NCBI GenBank assembly: GCA_023362775.1
Contig: JALMGJ010000005.1
Location: 41,623,463-41,687,462 of the forward strand
Length of the DNA: 64,000 nucleotides
Origin: Charina bottae
Lineage: Eukaryota > Chordata > Lepidosauria > Squamata > Charinaidae
Reading direction: 5' to 3'
Shown here one piece after another: positions 1-12,499 of this stretch. The notes beneath the pieces were generated by a model. The model searched no databases. It was not told the DNA's origin and saw only the letters and a list, made by a program, of their open reading frames with translations. Numbering within the stretch: position 1 is the first letter of the stretch; every line of letters begins with the position of its first letter. A program made the position numbers and the translations under genes.

Positions 1-179
1 TCAATCAGGTTCCTAAAATTACAAAGATTGATTTCATTGTGAGGTGGCTGACCATTAAAGACTTCTTACGCGTTAAGCAGATGTTTAATATTTTTCATAG
101 TAATTATCTCATACTAAGATAAACGCAAGCATCTCATGTTATGATTGAGGTCAAATAACATGGCTAAGCCATGATGTGG

Positions 180-430
180 TTTGCTTGTTTCCGACCTAGC
201 AGCTGGATGACCAACGTCCCGATTTTGGGAAGCTAACGCACGCCCCTTCTGACAACTCCTGAAACCCAGAAGGCATCCGGGTTTCCAGGAGCCTCTCCCG
301 GATAACGACAACAGGAGGAGGAGCAGGCAGCAGCTTCGCTCGCCTTCCGCCCCCCACATTCGCTGTTCGTTGAGCTTGCGCAAGTATTTCGGGTCGAGTG
401 AGCAGCGCAGGAAGGGAAGCAAGCCAGAAA
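180..430. other. GC-rich segment, possible promoter or exon of a gene to the left
   Basis: This stretch is clearly richer in G+C and CpG than its AT-rich surroundings. A minus-strand frame stays open through it (about 114-422), but I do not recognise the protein. ZFYVE27 would be the expected next gene to the left by human synteny, and I see no ZFYVE27 domain here. It could be a promoter/5' exon or an old GC-rich repeat. Confidence 0.2.
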
Positions 431-704
431 AGTAGTATTAAGTAACCAGGCTGTCATCATAGTGCCTGGATTTTCTGTCTGTCATGGCGAGGGGTGTGGG
501 GCGGACTTCCTGATGGAAGGAGAGATAAGGTTGGAAGAAAAGATTTACTCCATTTATGCTCACTGCGCCTGGTGAAAAGCTTCCTCTTTGGAATTTGGTG
601 TCTGCTATTGAAAACCGTTGTAAATAGGATAATTCAGAATGAATGCAAGCTACAAAGACTCATCTGGGCAAAAATAATTTTAAATTTTAAATCCTGAGGT
701 CAAG

Positions 705-1343
705 ATTATTAGAATTAAATGAAATTAGAATTGACAATGAAGATATTGAAGCGGTGGATAGCTTCTGCCTTTTAGGATCAACAGTAAAGAAACAAGCAGT
801 CAAGAAATACACCACAGATTAGCACTTGGTAGAGCAGTCATGAAGGACTTGGATAAGATATTCAAAGGTTGTGATGTGTCTATACTTAGAACGATCAGAA
901 TTGTGCAAACCATGGTATTCCCTGCGACACTCTATGGAAGTAAAAGTTGGACTTTGAAGAAGCAGGATAGGAAGAATATTGATGTTTTTGAACTTTGGTG
1001 TTGGAGAAGACTCCTGAGAATACCATGGACAGTCAAGAAAACAAACTAGATCAACCCAGAGTTCTCACTCAAGGCACAAATGACCAGACTCAAATTACCC
1101 TACTTCGGACACATTATGCAAAAACCCAGCTCTCTGGAAAAGGTTCTAGTGCTAGGAAAGGTGGAAAGAAAGGGAAGAAGAGGACGACCCGCAGCAAGGT
1201 GGATGGACCCAGTTACAGTGGCAATGAGTGCACTGTTGAGAGACTTGAAAAAAACAGGTTAGGAAGAGTTCATCACGGAGAAAATCTATCCATGTGGTCA
1301 CTAGAAGTCGAAAATGACTTGTTGGCACATAATAAATCAAAGT
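705..1343 (+). mobile_element. BovB (RTE) LINE, 3' fragment
   Basis: The translation gives the C-terminal part of a BovB reverse transcriptase. The upstream part resembles the IDNEDIEAVDSF...LGS segment, followed by the diagnostic TLYGSKSWTLKKQDRK and FELWCWRRLLRIPWT blocks. The frame is broken by stops and shifts. The 3' end carries the usual BovB tail (GTGGTCACTAGAAGTCG...TTGGCACATAATAAAT). It is a 5'-truncated dead copy; a similar copy lies at 14142-14700 on the other strand. Confidence 0.85.
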
Positions 1344-2844
1344 CAAGAATACTCTGAACAGTATATTGATACAACTTATTTTGTTTTTTAAATGTATGTT
1401 TTCCTTTGTGCAAAAAACTGCAGTGCTATTCATGAAAACAACTTGCTAATAGAAGTGCCTCCTAAATACAATATTCATACAGTGAAGAACTGCAAAAAGT
1501 AAATTAAGAAGAGCTGAATCTGAAGATACATTTTCTTATGTTGTAATGCACAACTACCGTTTTGGTCAACTGACTACACTTCTGCTTTAGTTAGAAAAAT
1601 GTATGATGAATTCTACCATGGTTATACAAAGACCAAAGTTCTAGGTATTAATATATTTGCACTGTTTGCCACAGATGATCTGAAAACCAACATGGGAGAC
1701 AGATTGATTATGTACTGATTATATATTGGTGTCGATTGATGCTTCAATAGATTATACCCATAGTAATGTTTTACTTTAAATATTAAGAGAGAATTGTAGT
1801 AAAAATGTTGGCATTTACTTCTGTTACGTGAAATTTCTACCATGCTGTATGGAAAGCCTGTTGCTAAATTCAGTTCACAAGTAAAAGTGATTGGATTTTG
1901 TGCTGACAACAGAAATAATTTTTGTGGCATAAGAGCAGGAAGTAACAATAGTTTTGGCAGACTGAAAGAAGCAGGCTCTGAAAAGGTTAATTTGAATATC
2001 GTGTGCACTCTGCATTATCCAATGCAGTGCAATCTGTGGTTGATAGGCTATCTCTTAGCATCAAGTCCTTTGTTATCAAGATTTACAAGTGCTTCCATAT
2101 TTATGCTGTTACAACCATAACTTTGAAATAATTTTGTTATTTTATTGATTTGGAATGTCAGCTACTTCTCAACAGAAGCAATGCTCACTGGCTTTCTTTG
2201 ATGTCTATTCATTGTCTAGCATGTTGTGTGAACTCAGCCATTGTGTTTGTAAACCATGGGTTAGGACTTTGCGCTGTTTTACTCTCTTTTGCTTTCAAGT
2301 TTTTGTAGACCTGAACACTGGTGCGTGTTGCCCACTTATCACATTTTGGGTTTGCGTGCTGGCAGACAGTAATAAATACCCAACATGCTGCTAATAGTAA
2401 AGAATAGAAGTTGGCATTCACAGGAAAGCCACCAGGTGGCAGTAGAAAACAGGCTTTAAACCTTGCCAGGCAGGCCTGGAAAGGTAGGAGGAAGAGCAGT
2501 TTCCTCTCTCAGTAGTCTTCTGTGCAGGGAGTCTGTTTTTGAAAACTTTCAAAATCCATAATCAGGTAATAGATTTACTGGAAGCAACCAGAATGTCAAA
2601 AAATGTAGACAAACTTTTGCACTTTAAAAAAAAACAAATCCCTCCATAGCTATGAGATGAGAGCCACAGAAACCTCTTATAGGGATAAACTGCCTCCCTC
2701 AAACCCTTTCTTTACTTATCTCAGCCTGTCACATATACAGTTTGAGCCAATTCATAGGTATAAATGACAAGAATAGAAACTGATTTTTGTAGACTTCAGC
2801 ATTTTAAAATTTTCAGTAGTTGGGCCAGGCACTGTTTATCAGTC
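1344..2844. other. intergenic, no gene seen
   Basis: AT-rich DNA with only short chance frames. The one item of note is the CTCF-like motif at 2429-2442. Confidence 0.5.
2429..2442 (+). promoter_or_regulatory. candidate CTCF site
   Basis: The 14-mer CCACCAGGTGGCAG fits every position of the CTCF core CCASYAGRKGGCRS. It lies in gene-free DNA left of MARVELD1, about 10 kb downstream of that gene. The motif is seen in the sequence; binding is inferred. Confidence 0.45.
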
Positions 2845-4020
2845 ACTACTATTTATTACCAAAATTTATATCCCCCCAGCTCCAAAAACTCTGGGTGTCT
2901 GACATCCAAATAAAAACTCATAAAATAATACTTATCATTGCAAACAATGATATAAAAATAAGATTAAACATATGAGGGTCAAATCCATGCAGCTGCTGCT
3001 CCTAATCTCCAAGTGCTCACTTAAAGAGGCAGTTCTTTGAAAAGATAGGCATGGGGGGGGGGCATTATAGATTTTAGGAGGCAGCATATTCCACAAGGAT
3101 GGGGCAGTGATTGAAATGGCTTGTTTCTGGGCCCATTCCCCTCGGTCTGTTGAAGACCGGGAACTCAGAGCATTCCTTCATGGATTGCTCAAACACGTTA
3201 AGTCAATTGCCTCTGGAAGAGACAGTCCTGTAGGTAGCTTAGACCAAGCTATATAAAAATGCGTAAGTAATTACCAGTGCCTTGAATTGTACGCAGAAAC
3301 AAACTGGCAACCAATGCAGCACTGTAATGTTGGTATAGCATTGCCATAGCATGTAGACTGCTGTGTTTTGCACCAGCTGAAGTTTCTGAGTAGTCTTCAA
3401 GGGCTATCCCAAGTAAAGCATATTGCAATAGCCCAACAATAAGGATGTGAGTGACTGTCACTAAGACTACCTGCTCAGATAGAGCTGCAATTGGCACAGC
3501 CCTCCTCCCTTCACCAAGCTACAGCCTCCACCTGCTGTTCTAGCAGGAGCTGTGAGTCTAGAACAGAAAGTTTTGGACTTGCTCCTTCAGGGGAGTACAA
3601 CTGCATGCACGGTTAGCACAGGAGCCACCAGAGAACCACCTGATTTCTGAACAAATAGCCAGTCTGTCTTGCGGTATTCAATTTCAGTCTGTTGCATCCC
3701 ATTCAGATTGTTACAGCCTCCCAAGTTTAGAATGTACACAGCATCTTCTGCTTAGCTAAAGGAGGTACATGTACGTGGATATCAGCAGCAGTGTACAAGC
3801 CCTGTGGCACCCCATACTGGAGCAGTGACATGCTCAAATACTTCTCCATTAATATAATCATAATTGCCTGATTTGGAAGGAACAAAATCACTGTAAAACA
3901 GTGCCTCCAGCTCCCCTCCTTGCAGATTGTCCAGAAGGATACCATGGACAGTGGTATTACATATTGAGATACCTAAAAGAATCAGGAGAGCTGGGCTCCC
4001 TTGAGGTTCCATGGAAGTCA
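2845..4020 (-). mobile_element. L2/CR1-type LINE, degenerate 3' part
   Basis: Read on the minus strand, about 3780-4020 encodes a decayed RT segment (TVHGILLDNLQGGELEALFYS) that corresponds to the DTIDHGILL...F.SYL block of L2-like LINEs. The following sequence matches the usual low-complexity coding remainder of these elements. The left end (2845-2930) is the typical tail with a CCCAGAGT block, a GGGG...ATATAAA block and an AATAAATA-like end. It contains many frameshifts. The same tail recurs alone at 21940, 25981, 37070 and 37650. Confidence 0.65.
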
Positions 4021-4439
4021 TCTACAGTAAGTGAGAGACTGAAAAACAGGTGTGAGTTCAGTTGGTGTGAGAAGAGGCAGCCCAGAGGGGGGGCAGTGGG
4101 AAGGAAACATTTCAAAGAGTTATGCCTTAATTGATTTGCTATGAGGCTGCCTGGGGACTTTTACAGTTGTCAACAATGTGTTTCATCCCTGACTAGAATT
4201 AAATACGCCTTTCTGAATTCTGTGAGTTCTTGTTTGTTGGGTTTGCCAGCTATATGGAGCTTAACAATTGCAAGAGCTAACAGTGCAGTTTCAACTTCAT
4301 ATCTAAGCCTGAAAACTGACTCCAGAAGATCCATTTTCTGTCCAAACTATCCCATAAACTGTCCAACCATGCGTCAAAGGCATGATTGAATAGGATATTC
4401 AGTAAATAGGGTCTTAGACTTTACAGCAAACCATACTAG

Positions 4440-5640
4440 TAAGATTATTAAGCAGTTGGTAGGTGAGCATTCAGAAAATAACACAATGCCTGGCAGGAGT
4501 TAGCATGGTTTTATCAAGAGTAAATCATGTCAAACCAACCTAATTTTCTCTTTGATTCAGTGACCAAGTTAATTGATTAAGAGAATGTAGTGCACACAGT
4601 ATATCTCCTATTTAGCAAAGCATTTGATAAAGTTTCCCCTGAGATTATAATAGAAAAGATGACAAAATATGAGCTGGACTATGCTATTATTAGATGGATA
4701 CAGAGCTGGTTCCACAATCATGCCCCAAAAGTATGTCAATGGCTCTGCATCAAGCTGGAGTGAAGTTTTGAGTGTCAAACTGCAGAGTTCCATTTTAGGT
4801 CCTGTGCTGTTCAACATATTTATAAATGACTTGGATGAGGGATCAGAAAATATGATTATCAAATTTACAGAAGATACAAAGATAGGGGGATAGCAAATAC
4901 CTCAGAAGAGTGTGTTAAGGCTCAGAAGGATTTTTGGAAAGTTGAAACAATGGATAGGAACCAGCAAGATAAATGTCAAGGGACAAATGCTAAATCCTAC
5001 ATTTGGGTAGGAAAAAAAGACACAATTATAGGATAAAGAGTGCATACTTGGCAGCAGTACATGCAAAAAGGATTGGTGGAGCACAAGATGAACATGAACC
5101 AATGGTGTAATACAGCTGCAAAAAAAAATTCAATTTTAGGCTGCATCAACATACTGTAATTAAAGAAACAAGATGAAGAGATGTCATTGCTTCTCTCTAT
5201 TTTGCATTGGTCAGACTGCACCTAGAATTGTACATCCAGTTATGGGTATTGCATTTTAGGAAGAACATTGATAAACTGAAGTGGGTCAAGAATAGATCTA
5301 TCAAGATGATGAGCCTGGAAGGAAAAAATTAGGAGGAATAGTAGGAGGCATTGGTTATGTTTTGCCTGGAAAAACAGGATAGCTCTCTTCAAGTACTTGA
5401 AAGTCTATCATGGAGAGACCAGAGGTACTGCTTAGAGATATTCCAGAAGACTGGATAAGAAACAGTGGGTTAAAATTACGAGGAAGGAGACTTAACAGTA
5501 CAAGTTTTTCAACAGACTGCCTTCAATCCATCCCCTCTTACTACCATAACTTTAAAAAAGGATTCCAGTTATTTATCTGCAATAAATTAGCCCACCCTTA
5601 GGTTGGAAGCCAGCTAGGTGACTAGGTCCAGGTGCTAGAC
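4440..5640 (+). mobile_element. CR1 LINE, degenerate RT and C-terminal part
   Basis: The plus strand shows CR1 reverse-transcriptase blocks in order. First comes a decayed HGFxxxKSCxTNL segment near 4500, then GPVLFNIFINDLDEGSEN and the KFTEDTKIGG version of the FADDTKLGG active-site block (4800-4890). The C-terminal segment with LHWSDCT..NCTSSYGYCI-like remnants reaches the final 'LPSIPS...FKKGFQLFICN' region near 5520-5590. Stops and frameshifts show it is inactive. Confidence 0.75.
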
Positions 5641-7689
5641 TGGAAAGTTGAAAAACGTTTATCTACCAACCCAGAGTGGACCAGCATGGTGGATTTTGAT
5701 TGATAGCCTTCAATGAAGAAGCCTTCATCCTACAGTGCATTAATTCAGAATTCTCCTCCTCCTCTTTTTCTGGCTGTAGGACCTTAACTAATTAAGTTCT
5801 GATAGTTTAAATTTAGTAAGGCATTTTGCTACTTGTGTGAGAGCTAGCCTGTGAATTTTGTTTCAGTTTTGCTGTCTCCTACTTTACTATCTGATGTTAC
5901 TGTTGCTGGCAGAACACTGAAAAGTAACTTGTGCCCTGAAATGAATTTCAGCATTTCCTCATAATGGCTCAAGTACATTCCTGTTGTAATGTTCCCTTCT
6001 GTTGAGTTATTCCATGGTTTTTGTCAGTTCCTTCTTCCTTGTATGAGAGCCCTTCTTGTACAAAAAACAGCTTCTCTCTCGGCTTTGCCCAGGGTGTCTT
6101 GATGATCTTTCATGCAGCATTTCCCCTCTGGGCCTTGAATCCTCCTCTCTGTCCTAGAAGCACACTTCCCACTGACTGTCAGGAAGTGTTGCAATCTGAG
6201 TGTCATTCCTTCCTTCGCTGTCTGGGCTTGTCTTCTGATCAAAAACAATGGTTTTGACAGGCTGTTGCAGGAGTAAAATAATACTCTGAGGGAAAGTCTG
6301 GAGTTTGAGGCTGTATATATTTATTGCTGCCCTCACAGTGTCATAGTGATATATTTTGAAGTGGTCTCATTGTAAAAGTACTTCTATGAGTGCGTAGTTG
6401 TATGTACACAGAGCAATAGTACATTCACTGTGATCCATAAGACTGCAACAGACCTAGTGATGTGTGTTTCTGACTGCATAGATTCAATTTGTAAAACACA
6501 TGGAGCTTTAACAGTCAGCTAAAATGCATTATTTTGTTTTAATTAGAACTGTAAACAATCTTGCATGAGTCCTGGTACATGCAAAAAAATTCCTCAGAAG
6601 AAGGAAGTATCCACTGCTTGAATATTTTCCTCATTCTCTGACTGTCCTGAGCTAATCTAGTCACAAACAACGATCACAGTTGATCTTCTTGTTATTACCA
6701 CCTTATCACTTACTTGAGCAAAGAATGCCCATCAATTACCCTGGTGCTCCTGAAAACGATCTCACTGCCACTGCTCTGAAAAAGTCAAATGTACAATTCT
6801 ACTTCCTGTGACCATCTAGCCATGTACAGTACACCAGGAAGCTTGATCAAAGGGGGGGTACTGGCGGTTGATTCTGGCATTGCTATATGTTGGCTGGTTC
6901 CTGCCGTATATGAGGAATGTACGAGTTCATCAATATGGAGTGCTATAACTGGTGGTACTTACATTCTGAGCAATCATCAGTTGATATTGCTGGATAGCTC
7001 TTGCTTCTACTGTACTTTTTTTCTTTCTGCTGGCAACACATAGGACTGTCACCAATGGTGAATGATGCATCTTCATCTTCAAACATCTTCAAAGATACAA
7101 GCTTCCCATTCCTGCTCAAATTATGCATCCAACGTAAAGCAGACCCTGTCCAGTATCATATCCCAACATAAGGAAAGAAAATAACTCCCCAGCTCTGCTT
7201 TTCCTTAAGGACTTAACTAATTTCTACAATCTATTAGAACTATTTTCAGCACCAAAACCTTTCCTTTTTTAAAAACAAAAGTCTCTGAATACCCTGAATT
7301 TTTAAAGTAACACAGTAACATACTTATATTCTTTGAGATTCATCTCTAACTAGCAGCCAGTGACATCTATACCATGCAATATTCTGCAATAATTTCAGAT
7401 GAAAAAGATTCCATCTTAACAGGCGAGGACAGTAGCAACTTCACACCAATGGAACAGTTTCTTGGCTGACTTAAAATGAAGTAGTGGCAGGAAAAACCAA
7501 TATTTCTGAGTAAATTAGTAACATAAAGGTTGTGAAATCTGCTGTGACATTTCTCCAGATTTGTCTGTGATGTTTCAAACAGCTTCTGGGCCAAGATCAA
7601 TAAAAACTAAAAATGTCAAGGATCTTTCTTTCCTGGCTATGACCAAGTGTGAGTCAAAAGCAACATATTAGATTCCATCTACATCAATA
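5641..7689. other. intergenic, nothing recognised
   Basis: AT-rich sequence with short frames only. I see no splice-flanked exon, RNA gene or clear repeat. Confidence 0.5.
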
Positions 7690-7697
7690 ATTTATAC

Positions 7698-7991
7698 CAG
7701 GGCTTTCCAAAGTGCCGCCGCTGGCGACACACCCGGCGGTGGCGACACGCGCGCGCATGGCGGCGGCGCGGGGGGGTGCGGCGGCATGCGCGCGCATGGC
7801 GGTGGTGCGGGCGCGCGGGCGCACGGCGGCGCGGGAGGGGCGTGCGGCAGCGCGGGGGGCGTGCAGCGGCACGCGTGTGCATGGCGGCCGCCGTGCACGC
7901 GCGCACCGCCGCTTCCGGGTGGTGTGGCGACACACCACGCTGTGTGTGGCGACACACTTTTGTGTCGCGACACACAGTTTGGAAAGCTCTG
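7698..7991. mobile_element. non-autonomous hAT-type MITE with CpG-rich core
   Basis: The 294-bp element has terminal inverted repeats CAGGGCTTTCCAAA (7698-7711) and TTTGGAAAGCTCTG (7978-7991), which match at 13 of 14 positions. It is flanked by a perfect 8-bp target duplication ATTTATAC (7690-7697 and 7992-7999), the hallmark size for hAT elements. The core is almost entirely GC, with dense CpG and purine/pyrimidine GCG runs and short sub-terminal inverted GTGTGGCGACACAC motifs. It has no transposase. The long open frames in several phases come from the absence of AT-rich stop codons, not from coding. Confidence 0.88.
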
Positions 7992-7999
7992 ATTTATAC

Positions 8000-9462
8000 A
8001 TTTATCTTTTTAAAAAAAACAAATGTGATGCATTGGCAGATTATTGGTCTATTAGTAGCATCCAATCAACTCCATCTTTTATTTCAAAAGTAAAGCACCA
8101 TCTAACTGAAGACAGTAGGTGTTAATACTTAGTTGCAGGACTAACTTGTGCAAAGGAGGGCTTAAGAGGTTAAGATAACACTGATGCCAGTCATGCATAT
8201 AGAGAGATAAATTATCACAAAATCATTGAGCTCATGAAAGAAAGATGCACATTGTTCATGCAGTCTCCAAATCAGATTTCTTCCTTTATATCTTACAGTA
8301 CCTGGAACATCCACCTTGCAGGGACAAGGCACAGAGCCAGCCCTAGCATTAAATAAGTCAGGCAGAAATCTCAGGCAGTAAATGGTGGTGGTGTGGAATT
8401 TAGCAAATTCTTAGTTATTTAATCTGTAATTGCTATTTTTTTCACAACCAAAGATGAGTGAAGTGCTTTTTACCTACTATTACCCATATTCCCCCTCGTC
8501 TCTCTCTAAGTTACAGTATATTTTCCTTGTTCTCATACCTAGGTTTCCCCCTTTTCCTGGCTGCATTTGGAGAGGAAAATGCATACATGTTTAAAACAGA
8601 GATATTTAACAGATTATGCTCACTATACACAATTTTATTCAGAATGTGAGTTAATTACATATGTCAGGAAAAGAAGAACTGGAATGTAACCTTTATCAGG
8701 ACAGAACATATCTAGATTCCGATGCAGGAACTGAAATCTATGTGTAAGGACCAAAGTGGGAAATTCTGAAAAGAAGGGGAAAATGATCCAGATACCCTAA
8801 ATATTTAATCTACCTCATACAGCTTTCTCTGCATTTCCTCCCTTTGCCAAGATTTTATCTCCAAGAATAATCTATTGTGGCATGAGATACTCCAAACTGA
8901 ATGGATCTTATAGCCATTTCCAGATATATTACACATTATTGAGAGCATGTTAACAGTAGTTAGAAGTAGCAACAACACTTCCCCTTATTCTTCCCATCCC
9001 AAGTAAGAAAATGGGTAGAATGGCACAGCAATCCTCCGCTGATGGGCTGCCCGTAGCATAGAGCCAAATTGCACTTGGGGTTCAGCATGTCTGAAGATTA
9101 GGGGTCCATACAGAACAACTTCCTCATGCCTACAAAGAAAAAAAAAGTAACTGAATCCATAAGAAGACTGCCATCAGCCTCACTGTTCATATCTATTTAT
9201 CTCCTCCTCCTAGCACACTGTCATGCTGCCATGCCCTACTATAACTCTTGACTAAATTGTCTTGGCATGGGCATGTTAGTTCTCCCCCAATAGCTAATGG
9301 ATTTCAGCTTGCATGAAGGCAGGTAATCTCCCATTCTCCATTTCTTCCCCCGCCATTGCTGCCTAATAGTAAGACTATTATATGCAACTAGTAGCCTGTC
9401 CAAGGCCAAGGATACACCTGGACAGCTAGCTTTGGGCAGAATTTTTCTTCCACAATACACCA
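8000..9462. other. intergenic, nothing recognised
   Basis: AT-rich single-copy-looking DNA with no supported gene or repeat boundary. Confidence 0.45.
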
Positions 9463-9653
9463 ATATAGGTTAATGGGTAAAGTATTAAACTTAGATTGAG
9501 GAGACCCAGGTTCAGGTTGACCCTCAACCATCTTAACTCACTGGATTACTGGCCAGTCAGCCCAATCTACCTCACAGGGTTATTGCTGTGCAGACAAAAT
9601 AAAGCCACCTTGAGCTCTTGAAAGAAAGGTGGGATATAAATCTAACAAATAAA
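9463..9653 (+). mobile_element. tRNA-derived SINE, diverged
   Basis: The head has a weak A-box-like stretch and a GGTTCAGGTTG B-box-like stretch. The body holds the CCTCACAGGGTTATTGCTGTG block and ends in AAGGTGGGATATAAAT and CAAATAAAA. The same body is found in the better preserved copy at 31341-31581. Confidence 0.6.
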
Positions 9654-12229
9654 ATCATGTTTTATCCACCTGGACTTGGAACAGGGCTCTTGACCTATTT
9701 TAAGTGCCAATGACAGATATCTTTCCCCATTCTTTTTGCCTCTTAAGAATTGGATCTCTCCTCTATTTGCCTCCTAAAGTTCTGTTGGAAAAATACTTTG
9801 TCTCCTAAATCCAGGGGTTCTTACCTCAGGATTGAAGATGATGTTGCACAAAAAAATCTCCTGGGCTCAGTCTTTACAGCGGCAGCACATCCTGGCCAAA
9901 GAACCTACAGCTAATTTAGGACGAAGGGTGCCTTCTCTGCAAAGTAATTGTCATAGAGCCATTCCTTCATGTTCCAAGGTGGGTGCATTCAGATGTGTTT
10001 TACTGAGCACAGTAACAGAGATGAAAATGGCTGGAATCAAGCTTTTCAGTAAGTAGATGAGGAAATTCAGGAATGTGCCTGAGGTTCAAGCAGATCAGTC
10101 ATTTTGAAACTCCTGTAGCCAGTCCTAAGACATCATTGAGTAAAAACGCTGTGAAGTTGGCTTCTCATTTGCTATTGCTGGAACAAAGATCCTTTCTAAT
10201 GAAGATTTTGTTAAGGGAGTGCCAGCTCCACTATTTATACTACTGGTATAAAAGCACATTAGAGAGTTGCCAGAGGCAGTCTTGGTAGCTGCTCAGGAAT
10301 TTTGAAAAAAAGCATAATATTTTGTGCCCAAGAAACACCTGTATTTCAGAGGTACTTTTCCTGTCCTAGGGCACCGAGTGACCATCCATGAGCATAGTGA
10401 AACATTCTGTTTATGTGGTTTATGTGATGCAAACTGTTGTTGGACTCTGGTTCCAAGATCTGAATGATTACATGTATCAGGCTGTAATACTGTCAGGTTT
10501 AATCACTTGATACAATGTTGTAGTGCCAGGCAGCACCATTTCTCCATGAAATTCTGAATTCATCCATGCTGGACCCCAACAGTATCAGGAGTTTTCTGAA
10601 TTATGTAACTTTCTGTTCAAGAATTCTTGCTGCTATGGAAATGATTTCCCACTCTCTTCCTTTTGACCAAATACTAGCTTCTGAATTAATGATTAAGTAT
10701 AATTAATACTTATATGTATTCATATAAGTACTCATAACTACTATGACTAATTTGCACATTTATATTCAGAACTTCTCTTTTTAGGTTGCTCAGGCACCAT
10801 AAAATTCTACTTTCACCTGCCTCAAGTTGGATTGAGTGTAATGTTTTATGCAGAATAAATTGCTTCCAGATTATAACAGGGGCAGAAGGATACAAGGCCC
10901 TACCATAAAAGGAGCTAAACCACACTTTGGAGCCTGGAAAATAGCTCTATCCCTTGCTAGTAAGATATCTTCTTTATTGAGATCCAAATCCTGGATATTT
11001 TTAGGAAGTCTGTATAAAACAGTTGCTTCAGGGGGTATGAACTTGGAAAGCTTTATTTCCAGATACCTGTCTTTGAAAGATACACTGTGTAAACTTTGGG
11101 CCTATAAGGAGTTAACTAGGGAAAATAATTTATGATGCACCCTGATAATTATCAGCACCTCCTTTCCATTTCTGGGTGAGGCTTCTGCTCACTATCTTTT
11201 GTCCCATCGCTATGAACATTCCTTCCTATCTATAATGATTGGTTTGAAAATCATTAATAGAGCCTTCCCAAATCTGGTACTCTCAAGCACATTGGACAAA
11301 AATATTCCTATAATTCTCTTCAGATGGAAACTAGAGTTCCACACTTCTGAAGGGAACAATTTTGGAGAAGGCTGCTTTAATGCAGGACACTGACTGAGAT
11401 TTCATCAAAGTGAAGAAATAATACACAGAGCAACATTTATGAGACAAGAAAGCCTAATTTGAGCAAATTCTTTTGTGAATTAAAACCCATAAGCTTGGAA
11501 TCCATTCATGGGGGCAATGCTTAGTTCTGGGACATATTAAACAATACCCACAAAGAAAGGTAATTTCTGAGCATATTCAACATGTAATATTTTTCTTATT
11601 TTAATTAGCATACATCTGGAATTAAAAATCAGCTCTTTCAATTAGAGGGTATACATCTTAAGTTGGCAGGAGCCTTCATCCCTCTGTTTTCTGAAAAATA
11701 AGTTACCATGATAATGCTACAAAATGCTATCGGGGTGTAATCAAAAATTTTAAAAGTTTACAGTAAATAATTATTTATAAATATCTGATTAAAACAGAAT
11801 ATCCCTGGGTAAAACGAAGTGAAACTCATGAAGGCCTTAGGTTGTAAAATCTGAACATTCATGTCTAAGACCCAAAGCAGGATAGTATGAATAATAAAAC
11901 CAATAGAGCATCCCAGAAGGTGATAATTCTGAATTCCCAGGGACTTCCTATAGCAATCAGATATGTTGGAAGCACAGATCAGGTCAAAACTTCCCAGACC
12001 CATAGAAACCCTCCTGCCAAAGTGAAAGAAGACAAGAGAAAGAGAGAAAACCTACAATCTGGTTCCCAGGTTTTCCTCCTAAGGTACATCATTTTTAGCT
12101 TCTGGGTCATGGCAGTATGTGTCCATCTGTGGATGAAGAGATCGATCATCTGGAGGCAAGAGCATTCATCACTGTTAGAAAAATAGGGGACGTATCATCT
12201 TTTCCTCAGGAAGGCGATAAGGATTTTTG
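9654..12229. other. intergenic, nothing recognised
   Basis: AT-rich DNA with short frames only and no feature I can support. Confidence 0.45.
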
Positions 12230-12395
12230 TATATCCTTGCTATTAAAAGTCGGAAGCCACGTCTTTTTGTAAATTTGAAAAAAAATTATCTTGTGTTTCC
12301 GCACTTTTTTAGTTTTTTCTTTCTTTTTTAGTTTTTGTTTTGTAGTTTTCATTCTTCTCTTGAAACCTAATAAAATTTACTATTAAAAAAAAAGG
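12230..12395 (+). mobile_element. L1 LINE 3' end with poly(A)
   Basis: It begins near TATTAAAAGTCGGAAGCCACG, which is nearly the same as the end of the larger L1 fragment near 16560-16580 (GTAAAGATCGGAAGCCAC). It then runs through a T-rich 3' UTR to CCTAATAAAATTTACTATT and a poly(A) tract at about 12383-12392. It inserted about 105 bp beyond the MARVELD1 stop codon, in the antisense direction. Confidence 0.6.
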
Positions 12396-12499
12396 TGATG
12401 AGGAGTCTGGAGCAAGATATCTGTAGGGCTAATTGTATGCTAGGCTCATCCATCTATTTGAATAAGGTCTGTTTGTACTTCTTCAACTTCTTGCATCTC

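Noticed and set aside
840..1357. Gene-like frames with a WCWRRLLRIPWT block
   Set aside because: This is the C-terminus of BovB reverse transcriptase, not a host gene.
7684..8125. Overlapping Arg/Ala-rich open frames on both strands
   Set aside because: They lie in the GC-rich MITE core, where stop codons are rare. All frames are open at once and there is no family likeness.
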